Shown piece after piece: positions 24,956 to 33,719 of a DNA stretch of 33,719 nt. Within the stretch, counting starts at the first letter, position 1. Every line of letters starts with the position of its first letter. The stretch is from Burkholderiales bacterium (GTDB lineage: Bacteria; Pseudomonadota; Gammaproteobacteria; Burkholderiales; Burkholderiaceae_C). A program made the position numbers and the translations under genes. The notes beneath the pieces were generated by a model, which saw only the letters and a list, made by a program, of their open reading frames with translations, did not search any database and had not been told where the DNA came from. The stretch lies in assembly GCA_947377275.1 (NCBI GenBank), contig CANCFV010000023.1, positions 1 through 33,719 of the forward strand. Direction: 5' to 3'.

Positions 24956-26184
24956 GGGGCTACGGCTTGAAGTCGCTGGGCCAGCTCAGCCATCAAGGCG
25001 CGGGCCAGCGTGAGTTTGTCGGTGGGGCTGCCATCGGCAGGCAGCGCGTGGTGGGTTTGAGCGTCGACAACCAGCAGCGCGTTGTCGTCACGGCCAAAGG
25101 TAGCTGGGCCCAAATTGCCAATGATCAAGGGAATGCCTTTGCGCTGCAGCTTGGCGCGGGCGTGCTCCAGCAGGCGCTCGCTTTCGGCTGCGAAGCCCAC
25201 GCAGTAGGGGCCTTGGGGCACCTGGGCCACGGCGGCCAGGATGTCGGGGTTCTCGGTGAGCTCGAACGTGGGCGCCACCTTCTTGCCCTCTTTCTTGATC
25301 TTGTGCTCGCTGAGGCTGGCTGGGCGCCAATCGGCCACCGCCGCGGTGGCAATGAACACATCGTTCTGAGCGGCCAGCGGCAGCACGGCATCGAACATTT
25401 GCAGCGCGGTCATCACATTGATGCGCGCCACGCCACGCGGTGTGGGCAGGTGCACAGGGCCGGCTACCAGGGTGACCTGCGCGCCAGCTTCTTGCGCGGC
25501 ACGGGCCAAGGCGAAACCCATCTTGCCGCTGGAATGGTTGGTGATGCCACGCACCGGGTCGATGGGCTCAAAAGTGGGGCCGGCGGTGATCAGCAGGCGT
25601 TGGCCTTGCAGCACCTTGGGCTGGAAGAAGGCAATCAGCTCGTCGAGCAGTTCGGCAGGCTCGAGCATGCGGCCATCACCCACCTCGCCACAAGCTTGGT
25701 CACCCGAGCCTGGGCCCAGCACGTGGGCACCGTCTTGCAGCAGGGCCTGTGCATTGCGTTGGGTGGCGGGGTGCGACCACATCTCGCGGTTCATGGCCGG
25801 GGCCACCAACAGCGGGCATCGTTCGCGGGGGCGCGCCAAACACATCAGGCTGAGCAGTTCATCGGCCCTGCCCTGCACCAGCTTGGCCATGAAGTCGGCG
25901 CTGGCGGGGGCAATGACAATGGCATCGGCCTCGCGGCTGAGGTTGATGTGCGCCATGTTGTTGGGCTCGCGCGCATCCCACTGGCTGCTGACCACAGGTC
26001 GTCCCGACAGCGCCTGCAGGGTCACCGGTGTGATGAAAGCTTCGGCCGCTTCGGTCATGACGACCTGCACGGTAGCGCCCGCTTTGGTGAGCAGGCGGAC
26101 CAGTTCGGCCGATTTGTAGCAGGCGATGCCGCCGGTCAGGCCCAGGACAATGTGCCGGCCTTGGAGATCTGTGCGTTCTGGCAT
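24952..26184 (-). CDS. coaBC: Bifunctional phosphopantothenoylcysteine decarboxylase / synthetase
   Basis: Catalyses two consecutive steps of coenzyme A synthesis. The N-terminal CoaC flavoprotein (about 1-185) shows [37 protein letters not shown], the substrate motif PAMNREMW and the [15 protein letters not shown] loop with its catalytic Cys. The C-terminal CoaB part (about 190-410) has [28 protein letters not shown] and the KIKK segment. Size (410) matches E. coli Dfp (406). It overlaps dut by four bases. An AraC gene ends 29 bases upstream on the same strand, so transcription may come partly from there. Confidence 0.97.
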   Translation of the reverse strand: MPERTDLQGRHIVLGLTGGIACYKSAELVRLLTKAGATVQVVMTEAAEAFITPVTLQALSGRPVVSSQWDAREPNNMAHINLSREADAIVIAPASADFMAKLVQGRADELLSLMCLARPRERCPLLVAPAMNREMWSHPATQRNAQALLQDGAHVLGPGSGDQACGEVGDGRMLEPAELLDELIAFFQPKVLQGQRLLITAGPTFEPIDPVRGITNHSSGKMGFALARAAQEAGAQVTLVAGPVHLPTPRGVARINVMTALQMFDAVLPLAAQNDVFIATAAVADWRPASLSEHKIKKEGKKVAPTFELTENPDILAAVAQVPQGPYCVGFAAESERLLEHARAKLQRKGIPLIIGNLGPATFGRDDNALLVVDAQTHHALPADGSPTDKLTLARALMAELAQRLQAVAP

Positions 26185-26213
26185 GGCCCGGACTCTAGCA
26201 GGCCTTGCAACGC

Positions 26214-27281
26214 TCAGGCCTGTTGGGCGAGCTGGAGCACAGAAGTGGCCACCAGCGTAGGGGGCGAGCCAAGCTGCGCACGGTATGCGCTGGGTGCCAG
26301 GCCCGTCCAGCGCTTGAAGGCGAAGGTGAAGGCGCGACGGTCAGAAAAGCCCAGCTCGGTGCTGATGGACTCCATGCTGATCGCGCGTCGGCGCAACATG
26401 GTTTGGGCTCGGTGGCGCTTGGCGTCAGACTGGATGTCGACGTACTTGACACCTTCGGCCTGCAAGCGGCGTTGCAGCGTGCGGGGGTGCAGCCCCATGG
26501 CCGCGGCCGTGGCTTCGAGGCCCTCTCGCAGCAACTCGGGGCGGCGCTCAAGCGCCCAGCGCACCTCTTCGAGGATCCGCCGATCGCCCATCTCTCGCGA
26601 CAGGCGGCGCTCAACCAGTTGCCGTGCCTGGGTCATGGCATCAGGCGCGCAGATGCCGATGGGTTGGTCCAACCAGCGCCGGTCCATCACCAGCGCGTCT
26701 GCGGTTTCGCCAAAAAAAATGGGCACGCCAAAGTGGTCACTGAAATGCTGTGGGTGCTCGGGTTGCTTGGATCGAACACGCACAGACAGCAGCCAATTGG
26801 CACCCCGGGTGGCACGACGGGCCAGTTGGTGAACGGCGGCCAGCACGGCTTCGCGCACATGCGACATGCCTCTGGCATTGGGCACATTGGTCTCGACGCG
26901 CAAGTGCGCTTCAGAGCCGAATTCATCGAGGTGCAGGGTCATCCAAGGTGCCAGCAGGCCTTTGGCCCAGCACGCCACCTCCAGGATGTCGCGGATGCTG
27001 GTGCAAGAGGACATGAAGGTGTCGAGCTCAGCGAAGTGCTCGAACACAAAAGCTTCGCCCAGCGCAAACGGGAAGTGCCTGTCGCGGGCCCGGGTCATGC
27101 ACATGGAAAAGGCTTTCAGCAACTCGGCCGGAGCCAGGTGGTGCTGGACCTGTGGATCGGCCACGCCAATGCCCACTTCTTTGAACACAGGATCGATGGA
27201 GAAGCCGCATTGCGATGCGGCCTGACGCCAACTGCCCATGGCGGGCACAGGGATGGGTTGAGAGAGGAACGCTGGATTCAT
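26214..27281 (-). CDS. AraC-family transcriptional regulator (OruR/ArgR-like, arabinose-binding-type N-domain)
   Basis: 355-residue DNA-binding regulator. The N-terminal two-thirds resemble the PF12625-type ligand domain found in OruR-like AraC proteins (QCGFSIDPVFKEVGIG, HFGVPIFFGETADALVM). The C-terminal AraC domain has two helix-turn-helix units, LEATAAAMGLHPRTLQRRL and SISTELGFSDRRAFTFAFK, then RWTGLAPSAYR. It is clearly paralogous to the AraC protein at 30677-31741. The ATG at 27281 is preferred to a start at 27386 because the extension is Cys/Arg-rich and unlike the family. No target can be named; the adjacent genes upstream are the gbsR-cydAB operon and downstream coaBC. Confidence 0.88.
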   Translation of the reverse strand: MNPAFLSQPIPVPAMGSWRQAASQCGFSIDPVFKEVGIGVADPQVQHHLAPAELLKAFSMCMTRARDRHFPFALGEAFVFEHFAELDTFMSSCTSIRDILEVACWAKGLLAPWMTLHLDEFGSEAHLRVETNVPNARGMSHVREAVLAAVHQLARRATRGANWLLSVRVRSKQPEHPQHFSDHFGVPIFFGETADALVMDRRWLDQPIGICAPDAMTQARQLVERRLSREMGDRRILEEVRWALERRPELLREGLEATAAAMGLHPRTLQRRLQAEGVKYVDIQSDAKRHRAQTMLRRRAISMESISTELGFSDRRAFTFAFKRWTGLAPSAYRAQLGSPPTLVATSVLQLAQQA

Positions 27282-27624
27282 GGCAGAGACAACACCTGAT
27301 TCTTCGTGACCACAGCCACATCTGACAACACTTGTGCGCAAATAAGCCTCGCGACGAGGGCACGCGGATTTCGGGGCCCAGTGCACCTTTTTAATCTAGG
27401 CGCAGCCCTGTCAACCCACAAGCGCTGGCGTGCACAGATCAGGGTGATTTCACGTCATAAAGACAACCGTGAGATGTTCACCCCCTGGGAAGGCGGGGCT
27501 GAAAACCCTTGATGACCGGGTGAATCGGCGTCACGACACTGGGGCGAGGGGCCGGCTTGTGGTGATGTGACACATGCCGTCATCACTTAACCCACACCCT
27601 CCTCATTTCATGGAATTGCGTATT
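27282..27624. other. Intergenic region between divergent AraC and gbsR-cydAB genes
   Basis: No convincing gene was found here. The gap has lower GC content in places and several inverted repeats: an imperfect one at 27477-27503 (TTCA-C-CCCC / GGGG-C-TGAA) and GTGATG/CATCAC arms at 27562-27567 and 27581-27586. No FNR/Anr box of the TTGAT-N4-ATCAA form was seen, although such a box is common before cydAB in other bacteria. Confidence 0.6.
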
Positions 27625-27649
27625 TTCAGTAATTACTGAATTTTCAGTA
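27625..27649. promoter_or_regulatory. Operator: 16-bp perfect palindrome plus third half-site before gbsR-cydAB
   Basis: TTCAGTAATTACTGAA (27625-27640) is a perfect palindrome. The sequence ATTTTCAGTA occurs at 27622-27631 and again at 27640-27649, giving three half-sites in an 18-bp periodic arrangement. A GATAAT -10-like hexamer follows immediately (27650-27655), so the sites cover the expected -35 and spacer. This is a layout expected for repression, most simply autoregulation by the adjacent MarR-type protein (inference). Confidence 0.65.
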
Positions 27650-27684
27650 GATAATTGAGCCACATCAAGCAACGGAGCCCTCTC

Positions 27685-28263
27685 ATGAGCACCCTCAGCC
27701 CCCTGGTTCGCAGCTTCGTCTCGCACTTTGGCGAGATGGGCAGCCGCTGGGGCATCAACCGCACCGTGGGGCAGATCTACGCCCTGATTTTCGTCTCGCC
27801 CAAGCCGCTCAATGCCGACGAGATCGCCGAGGCCCTGGAGTTCAGCCGCTCGAACGTCAGCATGGGCCTCAAAGAGCTGCAATCGTGGCGCCTGGTGCGC
27901 CTCAAGCACCTGCCGGGCGACCGCCGCGAGTACTTCGACGCGCCTGCCGACGCCTGGGAGATCTTCCGCACCCTGGCCGAAGAGCGCCGCCGCCGCGAGG
28001 TCGAGCCGACCATGTCCATGCTGCGCAACGCCCTGCTGGAACCCGCTTCGACGGACGAAGACCAGATCGCCCAGACCCGCATGAAGGGCATGTACGACGT
28101 GATCGAGTTGCTGATGCGCTGGTTCGACGACGTGCAGCGACTGGACCCCAACACCTTGTCGCAGCTGATGAACATGGGCTCCAAAGTGGGCAAGCTGCTG
28201 GAGTTCACGGGCCAGGTCAAGCGCCTGGGTGGCCGCGCAAGTGGCACATCGACCAAGGAGTGA
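27685..28263 (+). CDS. GbsR/MarR-family transcriptional regulator of the cydAB operon
   Basis: 192-residue winged-helix regulator of the GbsR type. It begins MSTLSPLVRSFVSHFGEMGS; the DNA-binding part is seen in LNADEIAEALEFSRSNVSMG (about 45-64) and the wing VRLKHLPGDRREYFDAPA. The C-terminal half is helical (VIELLMRWFDDVQRLDPNTL) and likely the dimer domain. The ATG at 27685 has GGAG seven bases upstream; a TTG at 27655 is in frame but lies in the promoter. cydA starts three bases after its stop with the Shine-Dalgarno AAGGAG inside its last codons, so the two are one operon and this protein probably controls the oxidase. Ligand unknown. Confidence 0.9.
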   Translation: MSTLSPLVRSFVSHFGEMGSRWGINRTVGQIYALIFVSPKPLNADEIAEALEFSRSNVSMGLKELQSWRLVRLKHLPGDRREYFDAPADAWEIFRTLAEERRRREVEPTMSMLRNALLEPASTDEDQIAQTRMKGMYDVIELLMRWFDDVQRLDPNTLSQLMNMGSKVGKLLEFTGQVKRLGGRASGTSTKE

Positions 28264-28266
28264 GCC

Positions 28267-29625
<1,359 letters not shown>

Positions 29626-29627
29626 GC

Positions 29628-30635
29628 ATGGACTTCAACACCTTTTTGCCGGTGCTGTTCTGGCTGCTGATGGGCACGGCCATGCTGGTCTACGTCATTT
29701 TGGATGGCTACGATCTGGGCGTGGGCCTGCTGCTGCCCTGGACGAAAGACGACGCTGAGCGTGACCTGATGGTTGCCTCCATCGGGCCCTTCTGGGATGC
29801 CAACGAAACCTGGTTGGTGCTGGGCGTGGGCCTGCTGTTGGTGGCCTTCCCCAAGGCGCAGGGTGTGGTGCTGGGCGCGCTGTACCTGCCCGTGGCGGCC
29901 ATGCTGCTGGGCCTGATCGTGCGGGGCGTGGCCTTTGACTTTCGCGTCAAGGCGCATGCACAGCACAAGCCTTTGTGGAACCGCTTGTTCGCCGCAGGCT
30001 CTTTGCTGGCGTCGGTGTCGCAGGGCTGGATGCTGGGACGCTATGTGATGGGCTTGGCCGACACGCCGGCCGCCTGGGTGTTTGCCGCGCTGATTGCGGT
30101 GGCGCTGCCCGTGACCTACGCCTTGCTGGGGGCGTGCTGGCTGATCCTCAAGACCGAAGGGGCGCTGCAGGCCAAGGCCGTGCAATGGGCCAAGCTGGCG
30201 TGGCCGGCCATGGTGGTGGCTTTGCTGGCCGTGTCGGTGGTCACGCCCTTGTTCAGCGCCACGGTGCGCGAGCGCTGGTTCAGCTTCCCCAATGTGCTGG
30301 CGCTGCTGCCAGTGCCCGTGATGTCAGGGCTGGCGCTGGTGGCGCTGCGGGGCTTGTTGAACTCGCACCGCATTGTGGGCGATGCTGGCAAGCTGTGCTG
30401 GCTGCCCATGGTGTTGGCCATTGGGGTGATGCTAGTGGGCGGCATGGGCCTGGCTTACAGCCTCTACCCCTACGTGGTGCTGGACCAGATCACCGTGTGG
30501 CAAGCGGCCAGCGCACCGGGCTCGCTCAAGATGCTGCTGGTGGGGGTTTGCATCAGCCTGCCTGCAATCGCAGCGTACACGGTGTTTGTGTACCGCGTGT
30601 TCGGGGGCAAGGCACAAACCTGGCACTACGCTTGA
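29628..30635 (+). CDS. cydB: Cytochrome bd-type quinol oxidase subunit II
   Basis: Membrane partner of CydA, 335 residues with about eight helices. The conserved start is seen: LPVLFWLLMGTAMLVYVILD followed by GYDLGVGLLLPW, then the block GPFWDANETWLVLGVGLLLV with VRGVAFDFR. The ATG at 29628 has AAGGAG eight bases upstream and lies two bases after the cydA stop (an overlapping TTG at 29622 is less likely). No third subunit gene (CydX or DUF2474-like) follows: the next gene, on the other strand, ends 41 bases downstream. Confidence 0.95.
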   Translation: MDFNTFLPVLFWLLMGTAMLVYVILDGYDLGVGLLLPWTKDDAERDLMVASIGPFWDANETWLVLGVGLLLVAFPKAQGVVLGALYLPVAAMLLGLIVRGVAFDFRVKAHAQHKPLWNRLFAAGSLLASVSQGWMLGRYVMGLADTPAAWVFAALIAVALPVTYALLGACWLILKTEGALQAKAVQWAKLAWPAMVVALLAVSVVTPLFSATVRERWFSFPNVLALLPVPVMSGLALVALRGLLNSHRIVGDAGKLCWLPMVLAIGVMLVGGMGLAYSLYPYVVLDQITVWQAASAPGSLKMLLVGVCISLPAIAAYTVFVYRVFGGKAQTWHYA

Positions 30636-30676
30636 TCGGCGTGCGCCAGGCCTGAAGCGGCCACCGCGGCGACGCC

Positions 30677-31741
30677 TCAGTTCTGCTTGTCGCGCCAGGC
30701 GCTGGGGGTGGCACCTTCCCAGCGCTTGAACGCGGCCGTGAAGGCGCGGCGGTCTGAAAAGCCCAGGCGTGCGCTGATGTCGTCGATCGAGACCTCGCCC
30801 TGGCGCAGCCATTGGCAAGCAAGTCGGTGGCGCATGCGGGCCTGCACGTGCAAGTAGCTGTCGTTCTCGTCCTTGAGGCGACGCTGCAGCGTGCGGGGGT
30901 GCAGGTTGAGCCGATCGGCCATTTCTTCGACGCCAAGGGCCAACAAGGCGGGTTCGCGGGTGATGAACTCTTCGATCTCGGCCGCCACGCCCTGGCGGCG
31001 CGCTTCTTTGCCCACACGTTGCTCGGCCAAGAACTGCGCTTGCTCGTGCAGCGCCGGGAAAGCGCCCTCAAGCGGGATGTCGAGGATGCGTCGCTCAAAC
31101 ACCAAGGCGTCAAACGGTGCGTTGAAGGTCACAGGCACGCCAAAGAAGGGCTCGAACTGCGCCGCGTAAGGTGGTGCATCGCCCTTGAGCGTCACGCCCA
31201 CAAAGCCCTCTTCGCTTCCCTGCAATGTGCGGCCGAACTTGCGAATACAGGCCAGCAAGGCTTGCGTCACCAGGTGCAAGGGCAGACCAAAGGCTTCGAT
31301 GTTAGGGAGGGGCACATCCAAACCCACCAAGACCCGAGCCACATCGCCTTCTTCTTTGACCTCCAGCGTCAACCAAGGCAACACGATGCGGCGGGCCAGA
31401 TCGGCCACACCCAAAGCCTCTCGCAAAGTCGAGCTGGTGGTCAGGAGCGTTTCAAACTCGGGCAGCGACTCGAATGCGAACGTGTCACCCAAGACCAGCG
31501 GGAAATGCTTGTCGGGCGACAGGGCCACGCACTGTTCCAGCAGCGAAACGAGCTGCAAAGGCGAAACGCGCGCGTCTTCCAAGCGGATCAAGTCAATCTT
31601 GATGCCTGCTTCTTTGAACAAAGGCTGGACATTGAAGCCACACTTCGCCGAGGCCTTGATCCAGGCCGACAGCATGAACAGCGGGATGGGCTTGATGCCA
31701 AGGGCTTCAAGCACGGCAGTGGGGGGCAGTGGAATGCGCAT
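30677..31741 (-). CDS. AraC-family transcriptional regulator, paralogue of the 26214-27281 gene
   Basis: 354-residue regulator. The N-terminal ligand domain starts MRIPLPPTAVLEALGIKP and has KCGFNVQPLFKEAGIKI. The C-terminal AraC domain shows VEEMADRLNLHPRTLQRRLK and DISARLGFSDRRAFTAAFKR, then WEGATPSAWR. The motif GFSDRRAFTxAFKRW and the NLHPRTLQRR/GLHPRTLQRR segments are shared with the first AraC protein, so they are paralogues. The ATG at 31741 is preferred; a GTG at 31756 (5 codons upstream) is in frame. A perfect 9-bp inverted repeat lies 10 bases upstream of the ATG. It is downstream of two tandem diiron-like 'hydrolase' genes on the same strand and converges with cydB. Confidence 0.88.
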   Translation of the reverse strand: MRIPLPPTAVLEALGIKPIPLFMLSAWIKASAKCGFNVQPLFKEAGIKIDLIRLEDARVSPLQLVSLLEQCVALSPDKHFPLVLGDTFAFESLPEFETLLTTSSTLREALGVADLARRIVLPWLTLEVKEEGDVARVLVGLDVPLPNIEAFGLPLHLVTQALLACIRKFGRTLQGSEEGFVGVTLKGDAPPYAAQFEPFFGVPVTFNAPFDALVFERRILDIPLEGAFPALHEQAQFLAEQRVGKEARRQGVAAEIEEFITREPALLALGVEEMADRLNLHPRTLQRRLKDENDSYLHVQARMRHRLACQWLRQGEVSIDDISARLGFSDRRAFTAAFKRWEGATPSAWRDKQN

Positions 31742-31750
31742 AAACGAAAT

Positions 31751-31775
31751 CGGCACACCCGGATGAGGTGTGCCG
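31751..31775 (-). promoter_or_regulatory. Perfect 9-bp inverted repeat before the AraC gene
   Basis: CGGCACACC / GGTGTGCCG with a 7-base spacer. On the minus strand it is followed by ATTTCGTTT, then the ATG. It could be a terminator for the upstream hydrolase-like gene, an operator, or a leader hairpin close to the ribosome-binding region. Confidence 0.5.
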
Positions 31776-31837
31776 AAGTCTAACCAACTACGACAAAGTG
31801 AATCGGTGAAATTTCAACGCCCCTGCAGGGCGCTCAC

Positions 31838-32725
31838 TCATCGCGCCATGGCCGCGCGCATCAGTTCGCTGGCTTCGATCGGATCGTTGTGCTTGTTGAA
31901 CGCGGCCAGCCATTCCTCGTAGCCAGGCTGCTCGGTTTCTTGCCAGGGGTGGTAGCCGGGCTTGTAGTACTGCACGTAGTGCTTGTACAGGGGCGCCACG
32001 AAACCGGCGGGCTTGAGCAACCACCAAATGCCCTTGGCGAACAGCTTGGCGCGTTGCAGCAAGCCGTAGCCGTCGGCCTTGAGCATCTCGTTGGTGAACA
32101 TCAAGATCACATACGGGAAGATGAAGGTGGCATGCAACAGCGCGGCAGCGCGCTTGAAGTAGCCCACCTTGGCGTAGTCGATCATGACGTCGTACGCAAC
32201 GCCCTTGTGCTCGACTTCCTCAATGGAGTGCCAGGCGTACATGGCGCGCACTTTGGGGTGCGCCGAGGCCATGATGTCGCGCTCGTCGAACATGGCGTGG
32301 GCGCCCAAGGCCGTGAAGTGCTCGAGCGCACCCGTGATGGCCAAGGTGTATTCGCGGCTGAAGCGGCTGCGGTACTTGTCAAACAGCAGCTTGTCGAGCC
32401 AGCCAATCAAGCGTTCAACGGGCATGCCTTGCTTGCGCAGCACGTCGTTGTACTGGGCGTGGACCATGCTGTGTTGGGCTTCCTGACGGTTGAAGTCCTT
32501 GATGTCTTGCAGCAGCTTGGGGTCGTTGATCTGGTCACGAAAGTCGCGCACCGTCACCATGAAGAACTTCTCGCCGGGCGGGAAGATCAGCGACATGGCG
32601 TCAAAGAAGCGCGTCTTGAAGGCGTCACCACCAAACCAGTACTTTGGGATGCTGGGGTCGTCCAGGCCAAAGTCCAGCTTTTCACGCGGGATGATGGGGT
32701 GTTGTTTGTCTGTGTTGTGAGCCAC
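31838..32725 (-). CDS. 'Predicted metal-dependent hydrolase' (PF10118-like) with a diiron-type Glu/His pattern, copy 1
   Basis: Of unknown biochemical function. The 295-residue protein resembles the PF10118 family, named a metal-dependent hydrolase without, as far as I know, a proven reaction. The conserved metal-binding candidates are Glu52 (GEKFF), E82AQH85 in NRQEAQHSMVH, Glu135 (in ALEHFTALGAH), and E170VEH173 in HSIEEVEHKGVAYD. They are spaced 30, 53 and 35 residues apart. That pattern is E, ExxH, E, ExxH, as in diiron carboxylate enzymes. A hydrophobic helix LLHATFIFPYVILMF is near residue 198. The GTG at 32725 is preferred; the ATG at 32827 is in frame, but its extra 34 residues look non-coding. 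Copy 2 starts beyond the terminator upstream. Confidence 0.8.
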   Translation of the reverse strand: MAHNTDKQHPIIPREKLDFGLDDPSIPKYWFGGDAFKTRFFDAMSLIFPPGEKFFMVTVRDFRDQINDPKLLQDIKDFNRQEAQHSMVHAQYNDVLRKQGMPVERLIGWLDKLLFDKYRSRFSREYTLAITGALEHFTALGAHAMFDERDIMASAHPKVRAMYAWHSIEEVEHKGVAYDVMIDYAKVGYFKRAAALLHATFIFPYVILMFTNEMLKADGYGLLQRAKLFAKGIWWLLKPAGFVAPLYKHYVQYYKPGYHPWQETEQPGYEEWLAAFNKHNDPIEASELMRAAMAR

Positions 32726-32883
32726 GGTGTGAGCCTTTGGATGTTGTCTCCACGATGGCTCAACTGTAAGCACGGGCGAAGCGTTTCCACAGGATGAAGG
32801 GTGACAGCAGGGTTTCGGCAACGACATTCACTGCCAGGTACTTTCACTAGGTTTGACGTGGACTTAGCGGCGTGTCTCACATG

Positions 32884-32911
32884 AAAAAGGGCCCCCAACG
32901 GGCCCTTCTTT
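32884..32911 (-). terminator. Rho-independent terminator between the two hydrolase-like genes
   Basis: Perfect 8-bp stem AAGGGCCC / GGGCCCTT, loop of five bases. Read on the minus strand it is followed by a five-T run, including bases of the stem. It lies about 30 bases after the copy-2 stop, so the two copies are separate transcripts or only weakly linked. Confidence 0.8.
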
Positions 32912-32939
32912 ACCGGCTTTCAGCGCCGCTTGATCCGGG

Positions 32940-33719
32940 TCAAACCGACAGCGCCAGATCCTTGCGCATTTGTTCGCTGGCCTGGATGGGGTCTTGGCGC
33001 AGATTGAACGCGGCCAGCCACTGTTCGTAGCCGTGCTGCTCCGTCTCTTGCCAGGGGTGATAGCCCGGCTTGTAGTAGGTCAGGTAGTGCTTGTACATCG
33101 GTGCCAGCAAACCACCTGGCTTGAGCAGCCACCACATGCCCTTGGCCATGATGCCCATGCGTTGCTTGAAGCTGAACCCGTCGTGGATCAGCAGTTTGCG
33201 TTGGATGTGGAAGATCGTGGCAGGGAACAGCACGCTGGCGTGCAGCAGGCCCAGCACGCGCTTGAAGTAGCCGGCCTTGGCGTAGTCGATCATGACGTCG
33301 TAGGCCACGCCCTTGTGCTCGACCTCTTCAATGGCGTGCCAAGCGTACATGGCGCGCACGCGGTGGTCGGCGTGTTTCATCACGTCGCGCTTGTCGAACA
33401 GGCTGTGCGCGATGATCGAGGTGAAGTGCTCCAAGGCCGATGTGACCGACAGCGTGTGCTCGCGGGTGTACTTGCTGCGGTACTCGGTGTTGAGCAGGTT
33501 GTTGACGTATTGCGTCAGCGCGTCCACGTCGACGCCTTGCTTGCGCAGGCGCTCGTTGTCTTGGCGGTGGACCATGCCGTGCTGCGCTTCCTGACGGTTG
33601 AAGTCACGGATGTCTTGCAGCATCTTCGGGTCTTGGATCTGGTCGCGGAAATCGCGCACGCAGTTCATGAAGAACTTTTCGCCGGGCGGGAAGATGATCG
33701 ACAGGGCATCCCAGAAGCG
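32940..33719 (-). CDS. 'Predicted metal-dependent hydrolase' (PF10118-like), copy 2, N-terminus beyond the window
   Basis: Paralogue of the gene at 31838-32725; well over half of aligned residues are identical by eye. The visible 259 residues run in from the window edge (RFWDALSIIFPPGEKFF). They contain the same metal candidates in the same spacing: the Glu in GEKFF, NRQEAQHGMVH, ALEHFTSIIAH and AIEEVEHKGVAYD. The C-terminus MYKHYLTYYKPGYHPWQETE is also shared. Tandem duplication is the simplest origin. The start lies outside the window, so its promoter is not visible. Confidence 0.85.
   Translation of the reverse strand, partial: RFWDALSIIFPPGEKFFMNCVRDFRDQIQDPKMLQDIRDFNRQEAQHGMVHRQDNERLRKQGVDVDALTQYVNNLLNTEYRSKYTREHTLSVTSALEHFTSIIAHSLFDKRDVMKHADHRVRAMYAWHAIEEVEHKGVAYDVMIDYAKAGYFKRVLGLLHASVLFPATIFHIQRKLLIHDGFSFKQRMGIMAKGMWWLLKPGGLLAPMYKHYLTYYKPGYHPWQETEQHGYEQWLAAFNLRQDPIQASEQMRKDLALSV

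Noticed and set aside
24967-26832. Open frame of 621 codons on the plus strand
   Set aside because: It is antisense to coaBC and the AraC gene, both of which have intact family motifs; its composition is that of a shadow frame.
27282-27684. An FNR/Anr box before gbsR-cydAB
   Set aside because: No TTGAT-N4-ATCAA or close variant was found by eye.
32726-32827. An N-terminal extension of hydrolase-like copy 1 starting at the ATG at 32827
   Set aside because: The extra 34 residues (Cys/Pro/Ser-rich) lie in what looks like the promoter gap; the GTG at 32725 gives a more natural start. Not excluded.

Overview
The window comes from a flagellated, GC-rich Gram-negative bacterium, most likely a betaproteobacterium of the order Burkholderiales (Comamonadaceae, or the related Rubrivivax-Leptothrix group). 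The reasons are the flagellar gene order with fliE divergent from fliFGHIJK and followed by fliLMNOPQR, the dapA-bamC pair, an exosortase-type (PEP-CTERM-like) surface protein, a GbsR-like regulator in front of cydAB, and protein sequences that read like that group. No rRNA, tRNA, CRISPR array, transposase or prophage gene was seen. Coding density is very high, and only one gap without a gene exceeds 300 bases.

Layout. Positions 1-4053 (minus strand) hold a phosphoesterase, parE (topoisomerase IV subunit B) and the start of an ABC-transporter ATPase gene that leaves the window. A PEP-CTERM-like exported protein (4212-4802, plus) is divergent from the phosphoesterase. From 4866 to 16612 a minus-strand flagellar block runs fliF-G-H-I-J-K, then fliL-M-N-O-P-Q-R. 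It encodes the MS ring, C ring, ATPase complex, hook-length ruler, stator-associated FliL and the export gate. fliE (16819) is divergent, and the gap between fliE and fliF carries a good sigma-54-type promoter reading toward fliF. From 17195 to 21536 (plus) come an MFS transporter, a 41-residue membrane microprotein and a short-chain dehydrogenase, coupled by start/stop overlaps, followed by dapA and bamC. Two back-to-back terminators separate bamC from a minus-strand alanine-rich small lipoprotein with an internal 42-bp repeat.

From 22063 to 27281 there are an uncharacterised 171-residue protein beside a cupin ribosomal-oxygenase (YcfD-like) gene, a divergent SlyD-like prolyl isomerase, the overlapping pair coaBC-dut, and an AraC-family regulator. 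From 27625 to 30635 lies a cytochrome bd-type quinol oxidase operon (gbsR-like regulator, cydA, cydB) preceded by a perfect 16-bp palindrome with an extra half-site. The right end (30677-33719, minus) holds a second AraC regulator paralogous to the first and two tandem copies of a protein usually named 'predicted metal-dependent hydrolase', the last one cut by the window edge.

Most of the window is conserved core genome. The items most worth a second look are the two 'hydrolases', whose conserved Glu/His pattern and spacing match a diiron-carboxylate desaturase/ferritin-like site better than a hydrolase; the coupled transporter-microprotein-dehydrogenase unit; and the palindromic control region of the gbsR-cydAB operon.
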